Positions 27,694 through 39,818 of a stretch of DNA of 64,000 bases are shown here, piece by piece. Below the pieces are notes generated by a model, which did not search any database, had not been told where the DNA came from, and was given only the letters and a program-made list of their open reading frames with translations. The stretch comes from Actinoplanes lobatus. Its GTDB lineage: Bacteria > Actinomycetota > Actinomycetes > Mycobacteriales > Micromonosporaceae. The position numbers and the translations under genes are program-made. The stretch lies in assembly GCF_014205215.1 (NCBI RefSeq), contig NZ_JACHNC010000001.1, forward strand, positions 2,237,001 to 2,301,000, in the 5' to 3' direction. The stretch's first letter is position 1. Each line of letters opens with the position of its first letter.

Positions 27694-28827
27694 ATGAAGT
27701 TCCGGGTGGAGCGAGACGCACTCGCCGACGCCGTGGCCTGGACAGCCAAGAGCCTGCCCAGCCGGCCCTCGGTGCCGGTGCTCGCCGGCGTCCTGCTGCG
27801 GGTCACCGACGGCCGCCTGCAGGTGTCGGGCTTCGACTACGAGGTCTCCAGTCAGGTGACCGTCGAGGTGCAGGCCGACGCGGAGGGGGCCGCCCTGGTC
27901 TCCGGCCGCCTGCTCGCCGAGATCACCAAGGCACTGCCGGGCAAGCCGGTGGACATCGCCGCCGTCGGCGCACATCTGGAGCTGGTGTGCGGCAGCGCCC
28001 GGTTCACCCTGCCGACCATGCCGGTCGAGGACTACCCGACCCTGCCGGACATGCCGTCGAGCGCGGGCACCGTCGACGCGGGCGTTTTCGCCTCCGCCGT
28101 CTCGCAGGTCGCGATCGCCGCCGGCCGGGACGAGACCCTGCCGATGATGACCGGTGTGCGGCTGGAGCTGAACGGTTCGACCATGGCGTTGTTGGCGACC
28201 GACCGCTACCGGCTGGCCATGCGGGAGATCGAGTGGACCCCCGACGACCCGGAGATCAGCCACAACGCGCTGGTGCCGGCCAAGACGCTGAACGACACCG
28301 CGAAGGCCCTCGGCCCGGCCGGTGGCGCCGTCACCCTGGCCCTGACCCAGGGCAAAGCCGGTGAGGGCATGATCGGGTTTGCCGGTGGCACCCGGCGCAC
28401 CACCAGCCGCCTGCTCGACGGGGCGAACTATCCGCCGGTGCGCTCGCTCTTCCCGGCCTCGCACAACGCCGAGGCCCGGGTCGGTGTGGCCGCCCTGGTC
28501 GAGGTCGTCCGCCGGGTGGCCCTGGTCGCCGAGCGGCAGACTCCGGTGCTGCTGAGCTTCAGCGAGGACGGGCTGGTGGTCGAGGCCGGTGGGACCGAGG
28601 AGGCCCGCGCCAGCGAGGCGATGGAGGCCGAGTTCACCGGTGAGGCGCTGACGATCGGGTTCAACCCGCAGTACCTGATCGACGGCCTGCAGAATCTCGG
28701 AGCCCCGACCGCGGTGTTCGCCTTCGTCGACGCGTTCAAGCCCGCTGTGATCTCGCCCGCTGGCGAAAGTGGCGAAATCATCCCGGGTTACCGCTATCTG
28801 ATCATGCCGATTCGAGTGACTCGCTGA
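27694..28827 (+). CDS. dnaN: DNA polymerase III beta subunit (sliding clamp)
   Basis: 377 residues from ATG 27694, after GGAGGA; a longer frame from 27493 runs through oriC. Three repeated clamp domains can be followed: MKFRVERDALADAVAWTAKSLP at the start, VFASAVSQVAIAAGRDETLPMMTGV in the middle, and AALVEVVRRVALVAERQTPVLL in the third. It ends GYRYLIMPIRVTR. The dimeric ring tethers the polymerase to DNA. Confidence 0.97.
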   Translation: MKFRVERDALADAVAWTAKSLPSRPSVPVLAGVLLRVTDGRLQVSGFDYEVSSQVTVEVQADAEGAALVSGRLLAEITKALPGKPVDIAAVGAHLELVCGSARFTLPTMPVEDYPTLPDMPSSAGTVDAGVFASAVSQVAIAAGRDETLPMMTGVRLELNGSTMALLATDRYRLAMREIEWTPDDPEISHNALVPAKTLNDTAKALGPAGGAVTLALTQGKAGEGMIGFAGGTRRTTSRLLDGANYPPVRSLFPASHNAEARVGVAALVEVVRRVALVAERQTPVLLSFSEDGLVVEAGGTEEARASEAMEAEFTGEALTIGFNPQYLIDGLQNLGAPTAVFAFVDAFKPAVISPAGESGEIIPGYRYLIMPIRVTR

Positions 28828-28866
28828 TACTGAGCTTGAACCAATCGCTCATCTAGGGAGATCACC

Positions 28867-29739
28867 ATGCAACTCGGCCTGATCGGTCTCGGCCGCATGG
28901 GTGGCAACATGCGGGAACGACTGCGTGCAGCGGGGCACGAGGTCATCGGTTTCGACCACAACGCGGACAAGAGCGACGCAGCAAACCTGGCTGAGCTGGT
29001 GGAAAAGCTGGCGGCTCCACGTGTCGTATGGACCATGGTGCCAGCCGGCAAGATCACCGAAGACACCATCGACGCGCTCTCGGAGCTGCTTTCCGAGGGC
29101 GACATCGTCATCGACGGCGGGAACTCGAAGTTCACCGACGACGCCCCGCGTGCCGCACGCCTCCGGGCGAAGGGCATCCACTATCTCGACGTCGGCGTCT
29201 CCGGCGGCGTCTGGGGCATCACCAACGGCTACGCGCTGATGGTCGGTGGCGAGGCCGCTCAGGTGGAGCACTGCAAGCCGATCTTCGAGGCGCTCAAGCC
29301 GGCCGGCGAGTTCGGTTTCGCGCACGCCGGCACGCACGGCGCCGGCCACTACGCCAAGATGATCCACAACGGCATCGAGTACGGCATGATGCAGGCGTAC
29401 GGCGAGGGCTACGAGATCCTCATGGCGTCCGAGCTCGTCGACGACGTGCCGGCCGTCATCAAGAGCTGGCGTGAGGGCAGCGTCGTCAAGTCGTGGCTGC
29501 TGGATCTGCTCGACCGGGCGCTCGACGAGGACCCGACCCTGGCCAACCTCAAGGGCTACGTCGAGGACACCGGTGAGGGCCGCTGGACGGTCGACGAGGC
29601 CGTGCGTCTCGCCGTTCCGGCCCACGTCCTGGCCGCGTCGATCTTCACCCGTTTCGAGTCCCGCCAGGACGACTCGCCCGCCATGAAGGCCGTTGCCGCG
29701 CTGCGCCAGCAGTTCGGCGGCCACGCCGTCAAGCGCTGA
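28867..29739 (+). CDS. gnd: 6-phosphogluconate dehydrogenase, short decarboxylating type
   Basis: 290 residues. The dinucleotide site MQLGLIGLGRMGGNMRERL is at the start, followed by VIDGGNSKFTDD and LDVGVSGGVWGI. KMIHNGIEYGMMQAYGEGYEIL carries the catalytic Lys and Asn. The short (about 300-residue) class often uses NAD and is found between dnaN and recF in many actinobacteria. It converts 6-phosphogluconate to ribulose-5-phosphate and CO2. It is followed by recF after three bases. Confidence 0.93.
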   Translation: MQLGLIGLGRMGGNMRERLRAAGHEVIGFDHNADKSDAANLAELVEKLAAPRVVWTMVPAGKITEDTIDALSELLSEGDIVIDGGNSKFTDDAPRAARLRAKGIHYLDVGVSGGVWGITNGYALMVGGEAAQVEHCKPIFEALKPAGEFGFAHAGTHGAGHYAKMIHNGIEYGMMQAYGEGYEILMASELVDDVPAVIKSWREGSVVKSWLLDLLDRALDEDPTLANLKGYVEDTGEGRWTVDEAVRLAVPAHVLAASIFTRFESRQDDSPAMKAVAALRQQFGGHAVKR

Positions 29740-29742
29740 TCC

Positions 29743-30873
29743 ATGCACGTACGCCGGGTCGAGCTCACCGACTTCCGTTCCTACGAGCGGGTGGCGGTCG
29801 ATCTCGATCCCGGTGTGTCCGTGCTCGTCGGCCAGAACGGCATGGGCAAGACCAACCTGGTCGAGGCGCTCGGCTACGTGGCCACTCTGGACAGTCACCG
29901 GGTGGCCACCGACGCCCCGCTGGTCCGGGCCGGCGCCTCCTCGGCGGTGATCCGCTGCGCGATCGCCCACGACGGCCGCGAGCTGCTTGTCGAGCTGGAG
30001 ATCGTGCCGGGCCGGGCGAACCGCGCCCGGCTCAACCGTTCACCGGTGCGGCGGCCACGGGAGGTGCTCGGCGCCCTGCGGATGGTGCTGTTCGCCCCGG
30101 AGGACCTGGAACTGGTCCGTGGCGACCCGTCCGAGCGCCGTCGGTACCTCGACGATCTGCTGGTCGCCCGGCAGCCCCGTTACGCCGGGGTGCGGGCCGA
30201 CTACGACCGGGTGGTGAAGCAGCGCAACGCCCTGCTGCGGACCGCCTACCTGACCCGCAAGGTGGGCGGCAACCGGGGACAGGACCTGTCCACCCTGGCG
30301 GTCTGGGATCAGCATCTGGCGTACCACGGCGCCGAGCTGCTGGCCGGGCGGCTGGAGCTGGCGGCCGCACTGGGACCGCACCTGACGAAGGCGTACGACG
30401 CGGTCGCCGCCGGGCGGTCGGCGGCGGTGATCGGGTATTCGTCCCGGCTCGGTGAGTCGCTGCCCACCGACCGGTCGGCGCTGGAGGCGATGATCCTGGA
30501 GTCGCTGGCCGAACGCCGGACGGCCGAGATCGAGCGCGGGACGACGCTGGTCGGCCCACATCGTGACGACCTCTCGTTGCAGCTGGGCGAGCTGCCCACC
30601 AAGGGGTACGCGAGCCACGGTGAATCCTGGTCGTTCGCGCTGGCGTTGCGGCTCGCGGCGTACGACCTGCTGCGCTCGGACGGGATCGAGCCGGTGCTGG
30701 CCCTCGACGACGTCTTCGCCGAGCTGGACACCGATCGCCGGGAAAGGCTGGCGGCCCTGGTCTCCGACGCGGCACAGTTGCTGGTGACCTGTGCGGTTCC
30801 CGAGGATGTGCCGACCGGCCTGCGGGGCGCGCGCTACGACGTCGGGACGGGAGCGGTGACCCGTGTTTCCTGA
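29743..30873 (+). CDS. recF: DNA replication and repair protein RecF
   Basis: 376 residues. Walker A is G30-QNGMGKT-37, and the signature region is [40 protein letters not shown] sequence; the Walker B region is [18 protein letters not shown]. It is an SMC-like ATPase that loads RecR/RecO at gapped DNA. The end overlaps the next gene by 11 bases. Confidence 0.95.
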   Translation: MHVRRVELTDFRSYERVAVDLDPGVSVLVGQNGMGKTNLVEALGYVATLDSHRVATDAPLVRAGASSAVIRCAIAHDGRELLVELEIVPGRANRARLNRSPVRRPREVLGALRMVLFAPEDLELVRGDPSERRRYLDDLLVARQPRYAGVRADYDRVVKQRNALLRTAYLTRKVGGNRGQDLSTLAVWDQHLAYHGAELLAGRLELAAALGPHLTKAYDAVAAGRSAAVIGYSSRLGESLPTDRSALEAMILESLAERRTAEIERGTTLVGPHRDDLSLQLGELPTKGYASHGESWSFALALRLAAYDLLRSDGIEPVLALDDVFAELDTDRRERLAALVSDAAQLLVTCAVPEDVPTGLRGARYDVGTGAVTRVS

Positions 30874-31573
30874 CCCTGACCGGGAACGGTCAGCCGGACG
30901 CAAGCCTGCCCGGCCCGAAGAGCCCCCTCAGCGCCTCGAGGACGCCCTCGGGGACCTCTGGGCGGGGGTGGATGAGGTCAAGGAGCTTCGGGGCGCTGTA
31001 GGAGGCGCTGAGCGCGCCGACCGTACCCCGGAAAAAGGCCCGGACGACCCACAGGCTGTGGATAACGACGGCCTTGCCGGACCGGAACTGGCCCGGGCCG
31101 TGCTGGATGCCGCGCTCGCGCGGCGACGCGAGGCCGCGCGCACCCCGCGCAAACGGACCGGGACCGGGCAGGGCAGCGGGCGGCGGTTGCGCGGCTACTC
31201 CGGACCGGGCCCGGATCCGCGCGATCCACAGCCGTTCGGGGCGATGCTGGAACGCCTCATGCGGGCCCGCGGCTGGGAGAAGCCGAAGGCCGAGGCCACC
31301 GTCTTCGGCTCGTGGGAGAAGGTCGTCGGGCCGGACATCGCGGAGCACAGCCGTCCGGTGCGGCTGGAGGGCGGGGTGCTGACCGTCGAGGCCGAATCCA
31401 CCGCCTGGGCCACCCAGCTGCGGTTATTGGCCGCCACGCTGTTGCGGAAGATCGCCGGCGAGGTCGGGAACAACGTGGTGACCCGGCTCAACATCCACGG
31501 GCCGGCGGCGCCGTCGTGGAGCCGGGGGCCGCGCCGGGTGCAGGGCCGTGGACCGCGGGACACCTACGGCTGA
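30863..31573 (+). CDS. dciA: DciA-family helicase-loading protein (DUF721)
   Basis: 236 residues with GTG start 30863 inside the end of recF. The first 110 residues are charged and probably disordered. The DUF721 domain spans about 120-215, with [45 protein letters not shown] and [17 protein letters not shown] sequence. DciA loads the replicative helicase in bacteria lacking DnaC. A DnaA box (31057-31065) lies inside the gene. Confidence 0.9.
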   Translation: MFPDPDRERSAGRKPARPEEPPQRLEDALGDLWAGVDEVKELRGAVGGAERADRTPEKGPDDPQAVDNDGLAGPELARAVLDAALARRREAARTPRKRTGTGQGSGRRLRGYSGPGPDPRDPQPFGAMLERLMRARGWEKPKAEATVFGSWEKVVGPDIAEHSRPVRLEGGVLTVEAESTAWATQLRLLAATLLRKIAGEVGNNVVTRLNIHGPAAPSWSRGPRRVQGRGPRDTYG

Positions 31574-31606
31574 AACCGGAACGGCGTCTTGTGCGTCTGA
31601 ACCCAC

Positions 31607-32083
31607 ATGATCACGCATGTGCGCCGGGCCCTGGTCCTGATGTTGCTGGTTCTCGCCCCGGTTCCGGTGGCCGCGCGACCGGCCTGGGCATGTTCCTGTG
31701 CGTCCGGGTTCGACCCGCTGGATCAGGCCGAGACCGCGTTCGTCGGGGTGGTCCAGGAGGTCGACGGCGAGCTGTGGGACTCACGGGTCGACGTCCGGTT
31801 CGCGGTCGAAGCGGTGCTCAAGGGTGACGTGGACGACTCGGTGACGTTGGCTACCGAGAAGGACGAGGCGTCCTGTGGATACAAGTTCGTCGAGGGCGGC
31901 CGGTACCGGGTGTACGCCACCGACGACCGGACCAACTCGTGCGACGGCAACGAGCTGCTGGCGACCGGTGTGGAGATCGAGGACACCGATCGTTCGCAGA
32001 TCTTCTGGGCCGGATCGGTGCTGGTCGTCATGTTGGTGGCGAGTGGCGTGACCTGGTTGATCCGCCACCCACGTGCCCGGTGA
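31607..32083 (+). CDS. Secreted TIMP/NTR-like protein with C-terminal membrane anchor
   Basis: 158 residues. Signal peptide of about 29 residues (RRALVLMLLVLAPVPVAARPAWA) and then the mature start CSCASGFDPLDQAETAFVGVV, the Cys-x-Cys entry of the netrin/TIMP-like fold. Other cysteines lie in SCGYKFVEGGRYRVYA and SCDGNELL. A membrane segment close to the end (FWAGSVLVVMLVASGVTWLI) leaves a short basic tail. Function in bacteria is unknown. It sits between dciA and a minus-strand gene and is not part of the conserved origin set. Confidence 0.75.
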   Translation: MITHVRRALVLMLLVLAPVPVAARPAWACSCASGFDPLDQAETAFVGVVQEVDGELWDSRVDVRFAVEAVLKGDVDDSVTLATEKDEASCGYKFVEGGRYRVYATDDRTNSCDGNELLATGVEIEDTDRSQIFWAGSVLVVMLVASGVTWLIRHPRAR

Positions 32084-32136
32084 CCGGCTTCTCGGTAGCC
32101 GAGCTCTCGGTGGCCAGGTTCTCAGTAGCCGGGCTC

Positions 32137-32703
32137 TCAGTAGTCGGCGAAAACCGCGAAGCCGCGGTCGGCGCAGCGGCGGTAGAAGCCGGCCAGCACG
32201 GCCAGCTCGGTGCGCGCGAAGCTCCAGTGCGGCGAGTTGCCGGCGTCGTCGCGCAGGGCCGCGAGCCGCTGGTCCAGCCAGCGCAGCTGCTGCTCGGCGA
32301 GCCGGCCGGCGGAGATCGCGGTGCGCATCACGTCCGTGACGGTGTCGAAGGTGACCAGGTCGCCGTGCTTCTCGTGACCCTCGACGAACCGCTCCAGGCC
32401 ACCGGCGATCCAGGCGCAGCCGTCCGGGTCGATGACCGGGTCCTCGTCCTCGGCGGCCGCCTCGGTGGCGTAGAGCACGCCCTCCAGGCCCAGGAGAAGA
32501 TCGATGAGCTCGGTGTACGCCGTGGCGCGTACCGTGCCGGTCTTGGCGATGTGCAGCGCCAGCGCGCCGGTGGGCGCGGCGATCTCGGGCCGGTCGGCGA
32601 TCGCTCCGAAGTCGACGAACTCGGCGGGAGCCACCGGATCGTAGTACTGGTTCGTCCGCGGCCAGTGCACCGCGACGTTGTCCAGGCCCTTGTCGTGCGC
32701 CAT
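32137..32703 (-). CDS. Conserved hypothetical protein
   Basis: 188 residues from ATG 32703, nine bases after GAGGAGGGG. It contains LDNVAVHWPRTNQYYDPVAPAEFVDFGAIAD near the start and otherwise helical, charged sequence with QQLRWLDQRLAALRDD. There are no membrane segments or known catalytic motifs. I do not recognise the family. It is convergent with the TIMP-like gene; position near gyrB may be typical for this lineage. Confidence 0.65.
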   Translation of the reverse strand: MAHDKGLDNVAVHWPRTNQYYDPVAPAEFVDFGAIADRPEIAAPTGALALHIAKTGTVRATAYTELIDLLLGLEGVLYATEAAAEDEDPVIDPDGCAWIAGGLERFVEGHEKHGDLVTFDTVTDVMRTAISAGRLAEQQLRWLDQRLAALRDDAGNSPHWSFARTELAVLAGFYRRCADRGFAVFADY

Positions 32704-35199
<2,496 letters not shown>

Positions 35200-35210
35200 G
35201 TCCGGCGAGC

Positions 35211-35257
35211 CGTATCCACAGCTTGCACCGCATTTCCACAACGTTATCCACAGCTAT
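35211..35257. promoter_or_regulatory. DnaA boxes between gyrB and gyrA
   Basis: TATCCACA (35213-35220), TTTCCACA and a perfect TTATCCACA (35244-35252) lie in the 109-bp gap. They may contribute to DnaA titration or gyrA control. Confidence 0.6.
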
Positions 35258-35308
35258 ATGCCCGTTCTGGTCGTATTTGCGTGGCATCACCTTGAGTAAG
35301 GGTTAAAA

Positions 35309-37822
35309 GTGACTGACACTCCCGAGCCCCCCGACGGCGACGAGATCCAGGACGACACCGGCGGCGGTGTGACCCAGCGGGTCGAGCCGGTCGGCCTCGA
35401 GGTCGAGATGCAGCGTTCGTACCTCGACTACGCGATGAGCGTGATCGTCGGTCGCGCGCTGCCCGACGTCCGTGACGGCCTCAAGCCGGTGCACCGCAAG
35501 ATCCTTTACGCGATGTACGACGCCGGCTTCCGTCCGGACCGCGGGTACGTGAAGTGCGCCCGCGTCGTCGGCGATGTGATGGGCAACTACCACCCGCACG
35601 GTGACTCGTCGATCTACGACGCCCTGGTCCGGATGGGTCAGATCTGGTCACTGCGGTACCCGCTGATCGACGGCAACGGCAACTTCGGCTCGCCGGGTAA
35701 CGACCCGCCGGCCGCCATGCGGTACACCGAGTCGAAGCTGTCCCCGCTTGCCATGGAGATGCTGCGGGACATCGACGAGGACACCGTCGACATGCAGGAC
35801 AACTACGACGGGCGGACCAAGGAGCCGACGATCCTGCCGGCTCGGTTCCCGAACCTGCTGGTCAACGGGTCCGAGGGCATCGCGGTCGGCATGGCCACCA
35901 AGATCCCGCCGCACAACCTGCGCGAGATCGCGGCGGCCGTGCAGTGGCAGCTCGACAACCCCGAGTCGGACGAGGCGACCGCGCTCGAGGCGATGCTCGA
36001 GATCGTGAAGGGCCCGGACTTCCCGACGTATGGCCTGATCGTCGGGCAGACGGCGATCACCGAGGCGTACCGGACCGGCCGGGGTTCCATCCGGATGCGC
36101 GCGGTGGTCGAGGTCGAGGAGGACCAGCGCGGCCGGCCCTGCCTCGTGGTGACCGAGTTGCCGTACCAGGTGAATCCGGACAACCTGGCCGAGCGGATCG
36201 CGGAACTGGTCAAGGAGGGCAAGCTCACCGGAATCGCGGACATCCGGGACGAGTCCTCCGGCCGTACCGGTATGCGCCTGATCCTCGTGCTCAAGCGCGA
36301 TGCGGTCGCCAAGGTGGTGCTGAACAACCTCTACAAGCACACCCAGCTCCAGGAGACGTTCGGCGCCAACATGCTGGCGCTGGTCGACGGCGTCCCCCGC
36401 ACGCTGAACCTCGCCCAGTTCATCCGCTACTACGTCGACCACCAGATCGAGGTCATCCAGCGGCGGACCGCGTTCCGGCTGCGCAAGGCCGAGGAGCGCG
36501 CGCACATCCTGCGCGGTCTGGCCAAGGCGCTGGACATGCTGGACGAGGTCATCGCCCTGATCCGGCGCTCGCCCACGGTGGAGGACTCCCGCCAGGGCCT
36601 GATGCAGTTGCTCGACGTCGACGAGGTCCAGGCGACCGCGATCCTCGACATGCAGCTGCGCCGCTTGGCCGCCCTGGAGCGGCAGCGGATCGTCGACGAG
36701 CTGGCGAAGATCGAGATCGAGATCGCCGACTTCAAGGACATCCTGGCGAAGCCGGAGCGGCAGCGGGCGATCATTTCGGATGAGCTGGCCGAGATCGTCC
36801 AGAAGTTCGGGGATGACCGGCGTACCCAGATCATCCCGTTCGACGGCGAGGTCTCCATGGAGGACCTCATCGCCCGGGAAGACGTTGTGGTGACCATCAC
36901 ACGTACCGGTTACGCCAAGCGCACCAAGGTCGACATGTACCGGTCGCAGAAGCGTGGCGGCAAGGGCGTGAGCGGCGCATCCCTGCGGCAGGACGACATC
37001 GTCTCGCACTTCTTCGTCATCTCGACCCACGACTGGATGCTGTTCTTCACGAACAAGGGCCGGGTCTACCGGGCGAAGGCGTACGAGCTGCCCGAGGCCA
37101 ACCGGGTGGCCAAGGGTCAGCACGTCGCGAACCTGCTGGCCTTCCAGCCGGACGAGCACATCGCGCAGGTCATCCAGATCCCGAACTACCAGGTGGCGCC
37201 ACACCTTGTGCTCGCCACTAAGAATGGGCTCGTGAAGAAGACCCGCCTGGAGGAATTTGACTCCAACCGCAGCGGTGGCATCATCGCCATCAACCTGCGG
37301 GAGGATGACGAATTGGTGGGCGCGGCCCTGGTGGCTTCGGAGGACGACCTGTTGCTGGTCTCCAAGAAGGCGCAGGCCATCCGGTTCAACGCCACCGACG
37401 AGGCGCTGCGCCCGATGGGGCGGGCCACGTCCGGTGTGATCGGCATGCGGTTCGGCGAGAACGACGAGCTCCTCGCGATGGAAGTCGTCCGCGAGGGTAT
37501 GGATGTGTTGGTCGCCACCGATGGTGGGTATGCGAAACGCACGCCCATCGAGGAGTATCCGGTGCAGGGGCGTGGCGGTAAGGGGGTGCTGACCGCCAAG
37601 ATCACGGAGCGTCGTGGTGGACTTGTCGGCGCTCTGGTGATCAGCCCGGAGGATGAACTGTTTGCCATCACCAGCAATGGTGGTGTCATCCGGACTCCCG
37701 TGAAGCCTGTACGGCGCACACGGGATCGGAACACAATGGGGGTCAAGCTGATGGACCTCCCTGAAGGTGTAACCATCGTGGCGCTTGCTCGCAATGCCGA
37801 CGAGCCTGACGAACAGGACTAG
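35309..37822 (+). CDS. gyrA: DNA gyrase subunit A
   Basis: 837 residues, GTG start. The breakage-reunion domain has [40 protein letters not shown] (quinolone region, Ser retained) and the catalytic Tyr at about 139 in [10 protein letters not shown]. The C-terminal beta-pinwheel carries repeated GxV/IxT blades, with the GyrA box [10 protein letters not shown]. It acts with GyrB. Confidence 0.97.
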   Translation: MTDTPEPPDGDEIQDDTGGGVTQRVEPVGLEVEMQRSYLDYAMSVIVGRALPDVRDGLKPVHRKILYAMYDAGFRPDRGYVKCARVVGDVMGNYHPHGDSSIYDALVRMGQIWSLRYPLIDGNGNFGSPGNDPPAAMRYTESKLSPLAMEMLRDIDEDTVDMQDNYDGRTKEPTILPARFPNLLVNGSEGIAVGMATKIPPHNLREIAAAVQWQLDNPESDEATALEAMLEIVKGPDFPTYGLIVGQTAITEAYRTGRGSIRMRAVVEVEEDQRGRPCLVVTELPYQVNPDNLAERIAELVKEGKLTGIADIRDESSGRTGMRLILVLKRDAVAKVVLNNLYKHTQLQETFGANMLALVDGVPRTLNLAQFIRYYVDHQIEVIQRRTAFRLRKAEERAHILRGLAKALDMLDEVIALIRRSPTVEDSRQGLMQLLDVDEVQATAILDMQLRRLAALERQRIVDELAKIEIEIADFKDILAKPERQRAIISDELAEIVQKFGDDRRTQIIPFDGEVSMEDLIAREDVVVTITRTGYAKRTKVDMYRSQKRGGKGVSGASLRQDDIVSHFFVISTHDWMLFFTNKGRVYRAKAYELPEANRVAKGQHVANLLAFQPDEHIAQVIQIPNYQVAPHLVLATKNGLVKKTRLEEFDSNRSGGIIAINLREDDELVGAALVASEDDLLLVSKKAQAIRFNATDEALRPMGRATSGVIGMRFGENDELLAMEVVREGMDVLVATDGGYAKRTPIEEYPVQGRGGKGVLTAKITERRGGLVGALVISPEDELFAITSNGGVIRTPVKPVRRTRDRNTMGVKLMDLPEGVTIVALARNADEPDEQD

Positions 37823-37825
37823 TTG

Positions 37826-38740
37826 ATGCCGGAGACACAGGCGAAGTCGGGGGGCCCGGGGAGCTCAGCGACTCCGGACGATGCGGCCAAGAAGGACGGC
37901 GCCGCCTCGAACGGTCGCGAGACCGCAGGGCGCGCCGCTGTCCCCGCCGATGCCCCGTCCGCGCCCAAGTTCACCCGCGCGCCGGGCATGGCCCCGCCGC
38001 CGGGCGAACCAGCCGCCGGCAGCAGCGACGGCGCGGACAAACGGCCGGGCGCGCAGTCCGGGGTGAAGGGGTCGGCCTCGGTGCCGGTCGTCACCAAGGG
38101 CAAGGGCGCCGCTCCTGGGACGCCCGCCGGGCGTACCCCGGGGACTGCTCCCGGCGCGAGTCCGAGCACCCCGCCGCGACCCACCACCGTGCCCGCGTCC
38201 GCGGCGCCGGTCGCTCCCGGTGCCGCTTCCGGTGCCGCGAAACAGCGGACCGGCACCGCTCCGGCCGGGCCTGCCGCCGGCGGTGCGGCAGCGGTCGGGG
38301 CCGCCCGTGTCTCGGAAGCGGTCCGTTCGGCCCGTTCGACGGTGTCGTCGGCGGCGGCGCGCGGCCCCCGTCGTGCCCGGCTGAACCTGAAGCGGATCGA
38401 CCCCTGGTCGGTGATGAAGTTCTCGTTCGCCGTGTCGATCGTGCTCTTCATCGTCGTGGTGGTCGCCACCTCGGTGCTCTACCTCGCCCTGGACACCATG
38501 GGCGTGTGGAGCTCGGTCAACGGCAACCTGCAGGACCTGGTCACGGCCAGCGGCGGCAGCGAGACGTCGTCCAGTGGCACCTTCAAGATCACCGCCTGGG
38601 GCGTCATCGGAACGTCGATGCTGATCGGCGCGGTCAATGTGGTGCTCTTCACCGCGCTGGCCACGCTGAGCGCGTTCATCTACAACGTCTGCGCCGATCT
38701 GGTCGGCGGCATCGAGCTGACACTGGCCGAGCGGGACTGA
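37826..38740 (+). CDS. DUF3566 transmembrane protein
   Basis: 304 residues from ATG 37826. The first 190 residues are Ala/Pro/Gly-rich and likely disordered. The conserved C-terminal domain begins NLKRIDPWSVMKFSFAVSIVLFIVVVVATSVLYLALD and has a second membrane segment (TSMLIGAVNVVLFTALATLSAFIYNVCADLVGG). It follows gyrA with three bases between, the common actinobacterial arrangement; function is unknown. Confidence 0.88.
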   Translation: MPETQAKSGGPGSSATPDDAAKKDGAASNGRETAGRAAVPADAPSAPKFTRAPGMAPPPGEPAAGSSDGADKRPGAQSGVKGSASVPVVTKGKGAAPGTPAGRTPGTAPGASPSTPPRPTTVPASAAPVAPGAASGAAKQRTGTAPAGPAAGGAAAVGAARVSEAVRSARSTVSSAAARGPRRARLNLKRIDPWSVMKFSFAVSIVLFIVVVVATSVLYLALDTMGVWSSVNGNLQDLVTASGGSETSSSGTFKITAWGVIGTSMLIGAVNVVLFTALATLSAFIYNVCADLVGGIELTLAERD

Positions 38741-38745
38741 CGAAC

Positions 38746-38791
38746 GCATCGGGTTGCGGGCACCCCGCTTTGGAAGCCCGCAACCCGATGC
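38746..38791 (+). terminator. Terminator of the gyrBA operon
   Basis: Perfect 16-bp stem GCATCGGGTTGCGGGC (38746-38761) / GCCCGCAACCCGATGC (38776-38791) with a 14-base loop, just after the DUF3566 stop and before tRNA-Ile. Confidence 0.85.
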
Positions 38792-38814
38792 GGTAACGTT
38801 CAGTCCGCAGGTGA

Positions 38815-38888
38815 GGGGCTATAGCTCAGTCGGTTAGAGCGCAGAGCTGATAACTCTGAGGTCGCTGGTTCGATTCCAGCTAGCCCCA
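38815..38888 (+). tRNA. tRNA-Ile(GAT)
   Basis: 74 bases. Acceptor stem GGGGCTA/TAGCCCC with discriminator A. Anticodon loop CTGATAA with GAT at 38849-38851. T arm CTGGTTCGATTCCAG. CCA is not encoded. Confidence 0.97.
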
Positions 38889-38901
38889 CGGGTGACTGAG
38901 A

Positions 38902-38934
38902 GGCCCCACTCACGAAATGACGTGAGTCGGGGCC
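38902..38934 (+). terminator. Stem-loop after tRNA-Ile
   Basis: GGCCCCACTCACG (38902-38914) pairs with CGTGAGTCGGGGCC (38921-38934) with one bulge; an ending TTGTCATT follows. Confidence 0.7.
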
Positions 38935-38985
38935 ACTTGTCATTCACCGTCCTTTTCCGAGCGGTGCCTAGGGGGTAGCAGTTCA

Positions 38986-39114
38986 GTGCTGAAGAAGCTC
39001 CTCATCATTGCCGGTGTTGTCGGGGTCGCGGCCCTGGTGGTCAAGAAGGTCAAGGCCTCCAGTGACGAGCGTGCTCTGTGGCACGAGGCGACCACCGCTC
39101 CCGACCTGCGATAG
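38986..39114 (+). CDS. DLW-39-type small membrane protein
   Basis: 42 residues, GTG start, 11 bases after GGGGGT. A short membrane segment (KKLLIIAGVVGVAALVVKKV) is followed by ERALWHEATTAPDLR. This matches the small DLW-39 family found next to gyrA and tRNA genes in actinobacteria; it is too short for most gene finders. Function is unknown. Confidence 0.8.
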   Translation: MLKKLLIIAGVVGVAALVVKKVKASSDERALWHEATTAPDLR

Positions 39115-39122
39115 CGGGTCAC

Positions 39123-39195
39123 GGGGCCCTAGCTCAACTGGCAGAGCACCGCCTTTGCAAGGCGGGGGTTAGGGGTTCAAGTCCCCTGGGCTCCA
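39123..39195 (+). tRNA. tRNA-Ala(TGC)
   Basis: 73 bases. Acceptor GGGGCCC/GGGCTCC with one G-T pair. Anticodon loop TTTGCAA with TGC at 39156-39158. T arm AGGGGTTCAAGTCCCCT. CCA is not encoded. Confidence 0.97.
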
Positions 39196-39206
39196 CACCT
39201 TTCGCG

Positions 39207-39240
39207 CGCCGTCCGGAACTCCGGGCGGCGTTCTTCGTTC
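39207..39240 (+). terminator. Terminator after tRNA-Ala
   Basis: Stem CGCCGTCCGG (39207-39216) / CCGGGCGGCG (39221-39230), then TTCTTCGTTC. Confidence 0.75.
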
Positions 39241-39308
39241 GTGCCGCAACCGGTCGATGAGCCCGGGCGTAAACGATGTGACGGTGTCACTTCACAGGCG
39301 GGAACGGG

Positions 39309-39818
39309 ATGCGCGACACCCAAGGATTCGATCTGTTCTACCGGGAGACCCTCACCCGGGTGATGCGGTACGCGTACGCGCTCGTCGGCGACGCGGCGGA
39401 CACGCAGGACGTGGTGCAGGAGGCGTACGCCCGGGCCTGGCGCCACTGGCGCAAAGTGGCCGATCATCCGGCGCCCGAGGCCTGGGTACGGCTCACGGTC
39501 TCCCGGCTGGCCACCGACCGTTGGCGGCGCAGCGCGAAGTGGCTGAACATCCTCGCCCGCACCAGCGGACCGCCGCCGACGGTGCGGCCCCCGAACGAGG
39601 ACACCGTGCTCCTCACCGCGGCGCTGAAGACCCTCCCGGTCAAGCAGCGGCAGGCGGTCGCCCTCTACTACCTGTACGACATGCCCGTCTCCCGGATCGC
39701 CGCGGAGATGGGGGTTCCCGAGAACACCGTCAAATCGTGGTTGTCGCGTGCCCGTACCACGCTGGCCGGCCTGCTGGCCGGAAGCGGTGTGGCGGCCGAG
39801 ATGGTGGAGGTGCAGTGA
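39309..39818 (+). CDS. ECF RNA polymerase sigma factor (SigE-type)
   Basis: 169 residues. Region 2 has DLFYRETLTRVMRYAYALVGDAADTQDVVQEAYARAWRHW. Region 4 has ALKTLPVKQRQAVALYYLYDMPVSRIAAEMGVPENTVKSWLSRAR-type sequence. Its TGA stop overlaps the ATG of the next gene (ATGA), so the two form a sigma/regulator pair. The signal sensed is unknown. Confidence 0.9.
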   Translation: MRDTQGFDLFYRETLTRVMRYAYALVGDAADTQDVVQEAYARAWRHWRKVADHPAPEAWVRLTVSRLATDRWRRSAKWLNILARTSGPPPTVRPPNEDTVLLTAALKTLPVKQRQAVALYYLYDMPVSRIAAEMGVPENTVKSWLSRARTTLAGLLAGSGVAAEMVEVQ

